Shown here: one piece after another, positions 43,667 to 52,030 of the stretch | Position numbering within the stretch: the stretch's first letter is position 1 | Layout: each line of letters opens with the position of its first letter | Assembly (NCBI RefSeq): GCF_040676615.1 | Contig: NZ_JBFAPI010000004.1 | Span: forward strand, 124,001 to 188,000 | Reading direction: 5' to 3' | Origin: Asanoa sp040676615 | GTDB taxonomy: Bacteria > Actinomycetota > Actinomycetes > Mycobacteriales > Micromonosporaceae | DNA length: 64,000 nt | Made by a program: the position numbers and the translations under genes | Notes under the pieces: model-generated | What the model was told of the DNA's origin: nothing | What the model saw: the letters and a program-made list of their open reading frames with translations, nothing else | Databases searched by the model: none

Positions 43667-45765
43667 TGCGTAGGACCTGGCCGATGACCGCCGTCGCGCT
43701 GCTGCTCGTCGCCGGAATGGCCGCCGCCGCGCCCGCGCAGGCCGGCAAGGACCGCTCCGGCACCCTCACCACCGCGAGCGCGCCGTCGGCCGCGCTCGGC
43801 GAGCCGATCGCCTACACCGTCTACCTGCCCCACGGCTACGCCGAGACGCGCAACCAGGCCGTCCGCTACCCGGTGCTCTACCTGCTGCACGGCCGCGGCG
43901 ACACCATGGATGCCTGGACCAAGATCAAGGGCGACCTGGACCGGATGATCGCCGACGGGACCGTGCCCCCGGTCATCGCCGTGCTGCCCGACGCGCCCTG
44001 GAACGACCGCGGCAACTACTACGTCGACTCGGCCTACAAGGACGGCCGTGCGGTCGAGACGGCGTTCACCCGCGACCTGGTCGCACACGTCGACGGCAGC
44101 TACCGCACGGCCGCGCACCGCGGCGCCCGGCTGATCGGCGGCTACTCGATGGGCGGGGCCGGCGCGCTGCGGTTCGCGCTGGCACATCAGGACCTGTTCG
44201 CCAACGCGTTGGTGCTGAGCCCCGCGGTCTACCGGCCGCTGCCGCCCGCCGGCTCGTCGGCCCGCGAGTTCGGTGCCTACGGCGACGGCGACGCGCTGTT
44301 CTCCGACGCGGTCTACGAACGGCTCAACTATCCGGCGCTGGTGCCGCACCTGGACACCGACCTGCCGGTGCATATGTACATCGCGGTCGGCGACGACGAG
44401 TGGGCGAACCCCGACCCGGCCGACGCCGTGCACGACCTCGACTACGAGGCGGCCACCCTCTACAACACGGTGCGGCGCAGTCCGGCCGTGTCGGCGGAGT
44501 TCCGGGTCGTCGACGGCGGGCACGACTGGGGTGTCTGGCAACCCTCCTTCGTGGACGGCCTGACCCATCTGTCGGCGACGCTGCGCGCCACTCCCCCGGC
44601 GGGGTTGCCGGAGCCCCGCTACGGCACCCCTGGGGCCGACTCGGCGGGCGGGGTCGCGGCGCACCCGGACGGCACCGTCTCGCTGGCCTACGCGGCGGCG
44701 GGTCCGGTCGAGGGACAGCCCAATGCCGGCGGGCTCGACGCCGTGGTGACGCGGCTCGATGCCGGCAGACCATTGTGGACCCGAACGTTCGGCACGCCGG
44801 CCAACGACCGGCTCTACGGTGCCGTGCCGGTCGGCGCCGGCGACGTGATCGCCGCCGGCTACACCCGCGGGGATCTCGACGGCGCCCACCCCGGCAGCCC
44901 GGCCGACGACGGTGTCGTGGCGCGGCTGACGGCCACCGGCTCGCGGGCCTGGGTGACCCAGGTCGGCGCGCCGACCGCGGCCGACCGGTTCTACGCGGTC
45001 GCGGCCGCCCCGGACGGCGGTGCCTACGTCGCCGGCTACAGCAGCGGGTCCTACGCCGGGCCGAGCGCGGGAGACAAGGACGCGGTGCTGGCCCGCATCT
45101 CCGCGGCCGGCGCGGTGGTATGGGCCCGCCAGTTCGGCGGCACCGGCGAGGACAAGGCCATGGCGGTCGCCGTCGACGGCAGCGACGTCTACGTCGCAGG
45201 GGTCACCTCCGCCGGCCTGCCGGGCACGACCTACCGCGGCGGCAGCGACGGATGGCTCGCCCACTACACCGCCGACGGCCAGCAGACCTGGGTCACCAGC
45301 GACGGCAGCGCAGGCGACGACCTGTTCGCCGGCCTCGCGGTCGCGGACGGCACCGCGGTCGTCACCGGCGCGCTGGGCGAGGGCACGGCCGGCGCCCGCG
45401 ACGTGCTCACCGCCGGCTACACCGCGGCCGGCCGGCAACGCTGGCGGCTGGTCACGGGCGGCCGCGGCGACGAGGCCGGTGCCGACGTGGTCGCGCTGCC
45501 CGGCGGTGACGTGGAGGTGGTCGGCTTCACCGACAGCGCGCTGGGCGTGCCGGCCGGGGCCTACGACGTGCTGACCGTCCGGGTCGACCGGCGCGGCCGG
45601 GCCACCACCGTCGCCCAGTTCGGATCGGCCCGGGCCGACGGGGCCGACGCGTTCGCGGAGGAGAACCTGTTCGCAACGTCGGCCGGCGACCGCGTCCTGG
45701 TCACCGGCCTGACCGACGGCGACGTGTTCCTGGCATCCGTCGACCCGGCGACGGGCACGCCGTGA
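43666..45765 (+). CDS. Secreted esterase (esterase D family) fused to an SBBP-type beta-propeller
   Basis: The 699-residue product has a signal peptide (cleavage near APAQA), an esterase-D alpha/beta-hydrolase domain (about 35-300: YPVLYLLHGRGDTMD, nucleophile S161 in IGGYSMGGAGALRF, acid in AVGDDEW, histidine in VDGGHDWGVW), and a C-terminal propeller (about 325-697). The propeller has about six related blades starting D-[AG]-V-x-[AT]-R, each ending in V-x-G-x-T. Esterase-D relatives include feruloyl and acetylxylan esterases. ATG at 43666 overlaps the previous stop (TGATG) and follows GGAGG. It probably releases acyl groups from extracellular sugar esters. Confidence 0.85.
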   Translation: MRRTWPMTAVALLLVAGMAAAAPAQAGKDRSGTLTTASAPSAALGEPIAYTVYLPHGYAETRNQAVRYPVLYLLHGRGDTMDAWTKIKGDLDRMIADGTVPPVIAVLPDAPWNDRGNYYVDSAYKDGRAVETAFTRDLVAHVDGSYRTAAHRGARLIGGYSMGGAGALRFALAHQDLFANALVLSPAVYRPLPPAGSSAREFGAYGDGDALFSDAVYERLNYPALVPHLDTDLPVHMYIAVGDDEWANPDPADAVHDLDYEAATLYNTVRRSPAVSAEFRVVDGGHDWGVWQPSFVDGLTHLSATLRATPPAGLPEPRYGTPGADSAGGVAAHPDGTVSLAYAAAGPVEGQPNAGGLDAVVTRLDAGRPLWTRTFGTPANDRLYGAVPVGAGDVIAAGYTRGDLDGAHPGSPADDGVVARLTATGSRAWVTQVGAPTAADRFYAVAAAPDGGAYVAGYSSGSYAGPSAGDKDAVLARISAAGAVVWARQFGGTGEDKAMAVAVDGSDVYVAGVTSAGLPGTTYRGGSDGWLAHYTADGQQTWVTSDGSAGDDLFAGLAVADGTAVVTGALGEGTAGARDVLTAGYTAAGRQRWRLVTGGRGDEAGADVVALPGGDVEVVGFTDSALGVPAGAYDVLTVRVDRRGRATTVAQFGSARADGADAFAEENLFATSAGDRVLVTGLTDGDVFLASVDPATGTP

Positions 45766-46952
45766 CGCCCCTTCCTCTTGATGGCGTCAAGGTCGTGGAG
45801 ACGGCGACGCTGTTCGCCGGGCCGCTGGCCGCCGCGTTCCTCGGCGACTTCGGTGCCGACGTGGTCAAGGTGGAGCACCCGCGCCGACCCGACCCGGCGC
45901 GGGGGCACGGCCCGGGCAAGGACGGCATCGGCCTCTGGTGGAAGGTGCTCGCCCGCAACAAGCGGACCGTCACGCTGGACCTGTCGCACCCCGAGGGCGC
46001 CTCGGTGCTGCGCCGCCTGCTCGCCGGCGCCGACGTGCTGGTCGAGAACTTCCGCCCCGGCACGCTGGAGCGCTGGGGTCTCGGGCCGGCCGACCTGCAC
46101 GCCGTCAACCCGGGGCTGGTCGTCGCGCGGGTCACCGGCTTCGGCCAGAGCGGCCCGTACGCGCGGCGACCCGGCTTCGGCACCTTGGCCGAGGCGATGA
46201 GCGGGTTCGCGGCGGCGACCGGCGAACCCGACGGGCCGCCGACCCTGCCGCCGTTCGGCCTCGCCGACTCGGTGGCGGCCCTCGCGGCGGCGTACGCCGT
46301 GATGCTGGCCCTTCGCGCCCGTGAGATGACCGGCCGGGGCCAGGTCGTCGACCTCGCGATCATCGAGCCGATCATGGCCATGCTCGGACCCCAGATCACC
46401 TGGTACGACCAACTCGGTTACGTGCAGCCCCGGCTCGGCAACCGGTCGTCGAACAACGCGCCGCGCAACGCCTACCGCTGCGCCGACGGTGCCTGGGTCG
46501 CGGTCTCGACCAGCGCCCAGAGCATCGCCGAGCGGGTGGTCCGGCTGGTCGGGCGGCCGGAACTGGTCGCTGAGCCGTGGTTCGGGTCCGGCGCGGGCCG
46601 GGCCGCCCACGCCGACGAACTCGACGGCGCGGTCGCGGCCTGGGTCGGCGCGCGGACCCGGGCGCAGGTGGTGGCCGCGTTCGAGGGTGCCGCGGCGGCC
46701 GTGGCGCCGGTCTACGACGTGCGCGACGTGCTCGACGACCCGCAGTTCCGGGCCCGCGGCACGGCCGTGACCGTGCCGGACGACGACCTGGGCCCGCTGC
46801 GCATGCAGAACGTGCCGTTCCAACTCTCGGCGACGCCGGGCCGGATCCGGCACGCCGGGCGGCACCACGGCCAGGACACCGACGCCGTCCTGGGCGCGCT
46901 CGGCCTGTCGCCGGCGGAGATCGCGGCGCTGCGGTCGGCCGGGGCGGTCTGA
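45762..46952 (+). CDS. Class III CoA-transferase (CaiB/BaiF family)
   Basis: The 396-residue protein matches the formyl-CoA/CaiB family: DGVKVVETATLFAGPLAAAFLGDFGADVVKVE, RNKRTVTLDL, LLAGADVLVENFRPGTLERWGL, GFGQSGPYARRPGFGT and GLADSVAALAAAYAVM, where the aspartate is the family's catalytic residue. It moves CoA between carboxylic acids through acyl-enzyme intermediates. GTG at 45762 overlaps the esterase stop as GTGA. In this operon it is placed to activate an acid released by the esterase; the acid is not identified. Confidence 0.9.
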   Translation: MTPLPLDGVKVVETATLFAGPLAAAFLGDFGADVVKVEHPRRPDPARGHGPGKDGIGLWWKVLARNKRTVTLDLSHPEGASVLRRLLAGADVLVENFRPGTLERWGLGPADLHAVNPGLVVARVTGFGQSGPYARRPGFGTLAEAMSGFAAATGEPDGPPTLPPFGLADSVAALAAAYAVMLALRAREMTGRGQVVDLAIIEPIMAMLGPQITWYDQLGYVQPRLGNRSSNNAPRNAYRCADGAWVAVSTSAQSIAERVVRLVGRPELVAEPWFGSGAGRAAHADELDGAVAAWVGARTRAQVVAAFEGAAAAVAPVYDVRDVLDDPQFRARGTAVTVPDDDLGPLRMQNVPFQLSATPGRIRHAGRHHGQDTDAVLGALGLSPAEIAALRSAGAV

Positions 46953-47749
46953 TGCGGCTCACGTCACTCTACGTGCCCGGCGACCGGCCCGACCGGTTCG
47001 CGAAGGCGGTCGCCTCGGGAGCCGACGCGGTGATCCTCGACCTGGAGGACGCGGTCGCGCCGGCCCGGAAGGCCGCGGCCCGCGAGGCGGTCGGCGTGTT
47101 CCTCGCCACTGCGCACGAGGTGCCCTGCGAGGTCCGCGTCGCGACGCCGGCCGACATCCCGGCGCTGGCCGGCCTGCCTGGCCTGGCCGCGCTGCGGTTG
47201 CCGAAGGTCTCGTCGCCGGCGGACGTCACGGCGGCGGCCGCGCTGGCCCCCGGTACGCCGCTGCACGTGATCCTGGAGACAGCGGTCGGGGTGGAGTCGG
47301 CGTTCGCGATCGCCACCGCCGACCCCGCCGTCGCCAGCATCGGCCTCGGCGAAGCCGACTTGCGCTCGGATCTGGGCGTCACCGACGACGCCGGGTTGGC
47401 CTGGGCCCGGGGCCGGGTGGTGGTCGCCGCCCGGGCGGCCGGCCTGCCGCCACCGGCGATGTCGGTCCACACCGACCTGTCCAACCTGGACGAGCTGTTC
47501 GCCACCACGGTCGCGGGGCGCCGGCTGGGGTTCCTGGGTCGCGCCGCCATCCACCCTCGGCAGCTGCCGGTCATCGAGGCCGCCTTCCGCCCCGCGCCGG
47601 CCGAGGTCGAGCGCGCGCGTACGCTGCTGGCCGCGGTCTCGGAGACCGGCGGCGGGGCGCTGCTGCCGGACGGCCGGTTCGCCGACCGTGCGATGCTGGA
47701 CGGCGCCCGGCGGGTGATCGCACTCGCCGACCGCCCCACCAGGATGTGA
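46952..47749 (+). CDS. CitE-like CoA-ester lyase (HpcH/HpaI aldolase/citrate lyase beta family)
   Basis: The 265-residue TIM barrel has the CitE metal and CoA sites: SLYVPGDRPDRFAKA, ILDLEDAVAPARK, ILETAVGVESA and GEADLRSDLGV (metal-binding Glu and Asp). Relatives cleave citramalyl-CoA, malyl-CoA or hydroxymethylglutaryl-type CoA esters to acetyl-CoA plus a keto acid. ATG at 46952 overlaps the CoA-transferase stop (TGATG). Transferase plus lyase resembles itaconate/citramalate or malate-type catabolism and closes the operon. Confidence 0.9.
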   Translation: MRLTSLYVPGDRPDRFAKAVASGADAVILDLEDAVAPARKAAAREAVGVFLATAHEVPCEVRVATPADIPALAGLPGLAALRLPKVSSPADVTAAAALAPGTPLHVILETAVGVESAFAIATADPAVASIGLGEADLRSDLGVTDDAGLAWARGRVVVAARAAGLPPPAMSVHTDLSNLDELFATTVAGRRLGFLGRAAIHPRQLPVIEAAFRPAPAEVERARTLLAAVSETGGGALLPDGRFADRAMLDGARRVIALADRPTRM

Positions 47750-47847
47750 CCTCGCAACCGCGGCCATGACCTGCCAAGATCTCCCGGTAGGTAACCGCGG
47801 CCCCTGAGGTCGGCCGGCGCGGAACAACCCGGAGAGTGGCGGGCGGC

Positions 47848-49647
47848 ATGATCATCACGTTGGTCACCGACACGTTCGATGTCGGCAACAACGGCATCAC
47901 GGTGTCGGCGAAGCGGTTTGCCGCGAACCTCATCTCGCGCGGCCACACCGTACGCGTCGTCGCGTGCGGCTCGCCCGGCGCGGCACCCGAGCCGCCGGGT
48001 GAAGGCCCCGAGATGTTCTGGGTCCCGGAGCTCGTGGTGCCGCTCGCGACCCGGCTCGCGCACCGCCAGAACACGGTCTTCGGCAAGCCCGACCGGGAGA
48101 CGCTGATCGCGGCCATCAAGGACGCCGACGTCGTCCACGTCTACCAGCCCTGGCCGTTGGGCTTCGGCGCCGAGCGGATCGCCCGGGAGATCGGCGTCCC
48201 GGTCGTCGCGGGGTTCCACATCCAGCCGGAGAACATCACCTACAACCTCGGCCTGGGCTGGTTCCCGCCGGCCGCGCAGCTCGTCTACTTCCTGCTGCGG
48301 GTGCTGTTCTACCGCCGGTTCGCCGACATCCACTGCCCGTCGACGTTCATCGCGGCGCAGCTGCGCCGGCACGGCTACCGGGCCCGCCTACACGTGGTCT
48401 CCAACGGCGTGAGCCAGACCTTCCGGCCCGGGCCGGTGCGCAAACGCGAGCCCGACGAGCCTTTCCGGATCCTGATGGTGGGCCGGTTCTCACCCGAGAA
48501 ACGACAGGAGGTGCTGATCCGGGCCGTGCGCAAGTCACGGCACGCCGCGAACATCGAGCTGCATTTCGCCGGGCACGGCCCCCGCGAGAAACGGTTGCGC
48601 CGGCTGGCGCGCACGCTCACCCTCCCGGCGCGGTTCGGCTACTACTCGCAGGCCGAGCTGATCACGCTGATCCAGAGCTGTGATCTCTACGTGCACGCGT
48701 CGGACGTCGAGATCGAAGGCGTCTCGTGTCTGGAAGCGTTCGCCTGCGGCCTCGTGCCGGTGATCTCCGACAGCCGGCGCAGCGCCACGGGCCAGTTCGC
48801 ACTCGGGCCCGGCAACCTGTTCCGCTCGGGCGACGCCAGGTCGCTGGCCGCGCGGATCGACGCCTGGATCGACGACCCGGCGGGCCTGGCCGAGGCGTCG
48901 GAGACCTATGCCCGCTACGCCGACCTCTACGCGGTCGACCGCAGCGTCAAGGCGATCGAACGCGTCTACGCCCGGGCCGACGACGCACCGCAGCCCCCGG
49001 CCGGCTACTCGGGCCGCACGTATCGCTTCTTCTCGAACGCCTTCTATTACGGGATCTTCATCCCGGCGATGTTCCTCTGGACGCGAACCATCCTCGGCGT
49101 GCGCACCGAAGGCCGCTTCCCCCGTTCCGGCGGCATGCTCACCGTCTGCAACCATGTGCACCCGCTCGACAGCGTCCTGGTGGCCATCTCCACCTTCCCG
49201 CGCCGGCTCATCTTCACCTCGGCGTCGATCAACCTGCAGGCCCGGGGGTACGGCTGGATCGTGCGGCTGCTGGGCGGCATCGCGGTCCCGAACAGCGCCG
49301 CCCAACTGCCGCGCTTCTTCGCCGAGCTGGAACTGTTCCTGGCCAAGGGCAAGGGCGTGCACTTCTTCCCGGAGGGCGAGCTGAACCCCTACGACACGAG
49401 CCTGCGCGAGTTCAAACGCGGCGCGTTCCACCTGGCCGCCCAGGCCCGCGTACCGGTGGTCCCGTTGTCGATCCGCTTCACCCCACCGACCGGCCTGACC
49501 CGCCTGTGGCACCGCAAGCCCACGATGGTCCTCGTCATCGGCGACCCCATCGACCCGACGACGACCGACCCCCGTGCCGACCGAGCCACCCGCATGGAAC
49601 TGGCCCGCCGCCGCATGCAGGAACAGCTGACCCGCGCGGCCTCCTAG
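47848..49647 (+). CDS. Glycosyltransferase family 4 fused to a PlsC-type acyltransferase
   Basis: The 599-residue product has a GT4 domain (about 1-385; TLVTDTFDVGNNGITVSAKR, HVVSNGV, LMVGRFSPEKRQEVLIRA, and EGVSCLEAFACGLVPVISD for the donor nucleotide) and a C-terminal PlsC/LPLAT domain (about 400-595). In the latter, NHVHPLDS carries the HX4D catalytic motif and FFPEGELNP the glycerol-3-phosphate-like site. A hydrophobic stretch (YYGIFIPAMFLW) links the two halves, so the protein is likely membrane associated. It could glycosylate and acylate a lipid or glycolipid. ATG at 47848 follows GGAGAG; GTG at 47836 is too close to that site. Confidence 0.85.
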   Translation: MIITLVTDTFDVGNNGITVSAKRFAANLISRGHTVRVVACGSPGAAPEPPGEGPEMFWVPELVVPLATRLAHRQNTVFGKPDRETLIAAIKDADVVHVYQPWPLGFGAERIAREIGVPVVAGFHIQPENITYNLGLGWFPPAAQLVYFLLRVLFYRRFADIHCPSTFIAAQLRRHGYRARLHVVSNGVSQTFRPGPVRKREPDEPFRILMVGRFSPEKRQEVLIRAVRKSRHAANIELHFAGHGPREKRLRRLARTLTLPARFGYYSQAELITLIQSCDLYVHASDVEIEGVSCLEAFACGLVPVISDSRRSATGQFALGPGNLFRSGDARSLAARIDAWIDDPAGLAEASETYARYADLYAVDRSVKAIERVYARADDAPQPPAGYSGRTYRFFSNAFYYGIFIPAMFLWTRTILGVRTEGRFPRSGGMLTVCNHVHPLDSVLVAISTFPRRLIFTSASINLQARGYGWIVRLLGGIAVPNSAAQLPRFFAELELFLAKGKGVHFFPEGELNPYDTSLREFKRGAFHLAAQARVPVVPLSIRFTPPTGLTRLWHRKPTMVLVIGDPIDPTTTDPRADRATRMELARRRMQEQLTRAAS

Positions 49648-49708
49648 GCCTTGCCTGCAGGCGCAGCGTGAGCACGAACTGCCGGGCCCGTTCTACCGCG
49701 GGCCGGGC

Positions 49709-49764
49709 GCCGCCTACGGTGCCAAACGGGCCGGCCGCCGCCTACGGTGCCGAGGGGGCCGGGC
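49709..49764. repeat. Two tandem 28-bp copies at the end of the DUF3533 gene
   Basis: GCCGCCTACGGTGCC occurs at 49709 and 49737, each followed by a related 13-base segment (AAACGGGCCGGCC versus GAGGGGGCCGGGC). The downstream copy holds the stop codon and last residues of the minus-strand membrane-protein gene, so the other copy is a duplicated gene end. Confidence 0.7.
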
Positions 49765-50836
49765 GGCGCGGTCGGCCGAGCACCGCGGTGGCGGCGAACA
49801 GCAGAGCCGCACTGGCCACGCACCAGACGGCGAGCTTCGCGGCCGGCCAGCGTCCCGCGTCGACCGTGAAGTAGATGACCGACCTGATCAGCTCGGAGCC
49901 GAGGCCGGGGATGTTCCAGAGGTGCACCCCGCGGAAGAAGGGCGGCAGGAACTCGGGCGGATAGATGCCGCCGGATCCCGGGTTCCCCAGCACCACCAGG
50001 ATCAGAATGATCAGCACGGTGCCGAACCGGGCGAGCCAACTCTGCACGGCCGCGGCGAACAGGCCGGCCGCGTACGCGATGAGCGCTCCGGCTCCGAACA
50101 GGCCCGCGAAGTTGTTGTGCCAGATGCCCATGATCGGCTCCGCGATGAGCGCGCCGGCCAGCCCGAGCAGTGCGGCGTGCACGGCCAGGCCGGCGACCCG
50201 CAGGCCGCCCCGCGACGCGCGGCTCGGCACCGTGCCCAGCCCGAGGCTGAGCGCGATGCCGCCGAAGTAGCCGCCGATGAGCAGGCCGAGGGCCAGATAG
50301 AACGGCACGACGCCGTGCGGGTCGTCCGGCGAGACCGGCACGGCGTCGGTCACGGCCAGCGGGACCTGCGCGCGTTGGGCCGCGACGGTCAGGATCTGGG
50401 TGATCGCGGACGTGGCGGCCGGACCGGCCGCGCTGGCGATGGTCAGGGTCAGCCCGGCCGCACCGGTCGCGGTGGCCAGCACCGCATAGATGTCGCGTCG
50501 CTGCAGCGCCCGATCCGCCGCGGCGCGGTCCGGGAACGACACGGCCTCGAGTTGCCGACCCTGAGCGCGGACGGCCGCGAGCAGTTGTTGCGCGGGCTGG
50601 TCGCCCCGCACGACGCCGACGGGAACGTCGACGGGTTCGGGGTCGTGCAGGGCACCGACGTACGCGGCCATGAACGCGATCCCGACCAGCAGCGCGACGA
50701 ACAGCGCGCCGGCGCCCTCCATGAGCGCACGACGCAACGGCAGCGCCGGCGGTGGCGGCTCGCGGCGCGGACGGAAGACCCCCATGATCCTCTGCTTGAG
50801 ACTTCCGGAGCTGGGCTTCCGTCCGCTTTCGCGCAT
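49742..50836 (-). CDS. DUF3533/YhgE-Pip-like membrane protein
   Basis: The 364-residue product has one N-terminal helix (about 40-65), an external domain (about 70-170, VPVGVVRGDQPAQQLLAAV), then about five helices ending ILILVVLGNPGSGGIYPPEFLP and FRGVHLWNIPGLGSELIRSVIYF. This order is that of the YhgE/Pip family and ABC-2-type exporters without an ATPase. ATG at 50836 is 9 bp after the nucleotidyltransferase stop, so the two genes are coupled. Function is unknown; export of a toxic or cell-surface compound is possible. Confidence 0.78.
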   Translation of the reverse strand: MRESGRKPSSGSLKQRIMGVFRPRREPPPPALPLRRALMEGAGALFVALLVGIAFMAAYVGALHDPEPVDVPVGVVRGDQPAQQLLAAVRAQGRQLEAVSFPDRAAADRALQRRDIYAVLATATGAAGLTLTIASAAGPAATSAITQILTVAAQRAQVPLAVTDAVPVSPDDPHGVVPFYLALGLLIGGYFGGIALSLGLGTVPSRASRGGLRVAGLAVHAALLGLAGALIAEPIMGIWHNNFAGLFGAGALIAYAAGLFAAAVQSWLARFGTVLIILILVVLGNPGSGGIYPPEFLPPFFRGVHLWNIPGLGSELIRSVIYFTVDAGRWPAAKLAVWCVASAALLFAATAVLGRPRRPAPSAP

Positions 50837-50845
50837 TTCATCATG

Positions 50846-51667
50846 CTATTGGGCTCCCGACGGGTATAACCGCCAGATCCGGGTGAGCACCTCGTCGACG
50901 TGCGGGCCGACCTGTGCCGCGAGGTCATCGCTCCAGGTCTCATCCGCGTACGCGGTGGTCAGGTAGAGGTCACGGGCGAACGCGAGCACCTCTCGATGCT
51001 CGGGCGCGAGGCGGTCCAGCGCCCAATCCGCGGCCGTGTCCTTGCCCACGACCGTGCCGGTGGCCAGCGTCGTCCAGATGCGAGCGAAGGTGAGCAGCAC
51101 GTTGCGGGTGTCGTGGTGCAGGTCCGCCAGCAACCCGGGGATGCCGTCGACGCTTGCCCGGACCAGGAAATCGGCGGGTACGGGGTCGAGCAGGTCCGCC
51201 GGTCGCGGTCCCACCAGGGGCCGGTCGCCGGCCAGGGCCACCGCGACCTCCAGCGCGAGGCCGGGCATCGGCGCGGGCGCGGGGAGCACGCCGGCCTGGT
51301 AGTCGGCCCGCAGCCACTCGCCGTAGAGGAAGTCGCCGACCGGCGGGTAGCGCCACGGACGGACCTCCGCCTGGACCACGACGGTGAGTTCCACCGGCCG
51401 CGCGCCCACCGCGGCGCCGGAGATGGGTAGCAGGCCGGCGACGAGTGCCCGCCGCTGACCGTCGCTCAACGACCGCCGGGCCACCGCGAGGACGTCGACG
51501 TCGCTGGCCGGCCGCAGCCCACCGAGCACGGCCGAGCCGTGCAGGCACACACCCAGCAGATCCGCGTCGATCGTCGCGGTCACCAGCCGGACGACCCGTT
51601 CGATCTGGTCCACCACGCGATCGTCGACTGCCGCACCGCCGGGCCGCAATCGACTTCTCGCCGTCAC
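50846..51667 (-). CDS. Aminoglycoside nucleotidyltransferase (ANT(3'')/ANT(9)-like)
   Basis: The 273-residue protein has the nucleotidyltransferase motif GSAVLGGLRPASDVDVLAV, the ELTVVV strand with the third acidic residue, the substrate-side DFLYGEWLR, and a helical C-terminal domain with RNVLLTFARIWTTLATG as in AadA-type enzymes. Those transfer AMP to streptomycin/spectinomycin; chromosomal actinomycete members often have unproved substrates. GTG at 51667 is the longest start without a ribosome binding site, so the first residues are uncertain. It is followed 9 bp later by the YhgE-like gene. Confidence 0.82.
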   Translation of the reverse strand: MTARSRLRPGGAAVDDRVVDQIERVVRLVTATIDADLLGVCLHGSAVLGGLRPASDVDVLAVARRSLSDGQRRALVAGLLPISGAAVGARPVELTVVVQAEVRPWRYPPVGDFLYGEWLRADYQAGVLPAPAPMPGLALEVAVALAGDRPLVGPRPADLLDPVPADFLVRASVDGIPGLLADLHHDTRNVLLTFARIWTTLATGTVVGKDTAADWALDRLAPEHREVLAFARDLYLTTAYADETWSDDLAAQVGPHVDEVLTRIWRLYPSGAQ

Positions 51668-51773
51668 ATTCCGGCGGCTACGACGTCATGGAGGGTGCCC
51701 GGGACTCCATTGTGGTGGTGCCGGCATCTCGTGCGTGGCAGCTCTTCCGGCCGACTCGCGTTCTCGATGCCGG

Positions 51774-51980
51774 CTAGCTCCCGACCTCGTCGAGCCCGAC
51801 CAGGTCCGCTTCCGACGCGATCAGGTTCAGGTCGTGCAGGAGGTCGGCCCCGTTGTAGATGTTCAGTGTCGCGGCCTTGAGGCTGACGCCGCCGGTGCCG
51901 CCGGCAGCAGCCCGATACAGACCTGCGAGGACCCATCCTCTTGTCCGCGACACGAACATCCCCTTCCACGAGCCGAGCAT
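51774..51980 (-). CDS. Small orphan protein (about 58-70 residues) at the end of the MauE cluster
   Basis: The frame ends ASEADLVGLDEVGS and has almost exclusively G or C at third positions, with natural composition (SLKAATLNIYNGADLLHDLN), so it looks coding. No family is recognised. ATG at 51980 gives 68 residues. GTG at 51953, 6 bases after GGAAGGGG, gives 59 residues and has the better ribosome binding site; GTG at 51986 is also possible. It lies about 50-80 bp after the MauE-like stop and on the same strand, so it is probably the fourth gene of that cluster. Confidence 0.55.
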   Translation of the reverse strand: MLGSWKGMFVSRTRGWVLAGLYRAAAGGTGGVSLKAATLNIYNGADLLHDLNLIASEADLVGLDEVGS

Positions 51981-52030
51981 TTTCACGGCCAGGGCACGCC
52001 ACAATCTTCCGAGCGGCGGGGAAACGGCTC

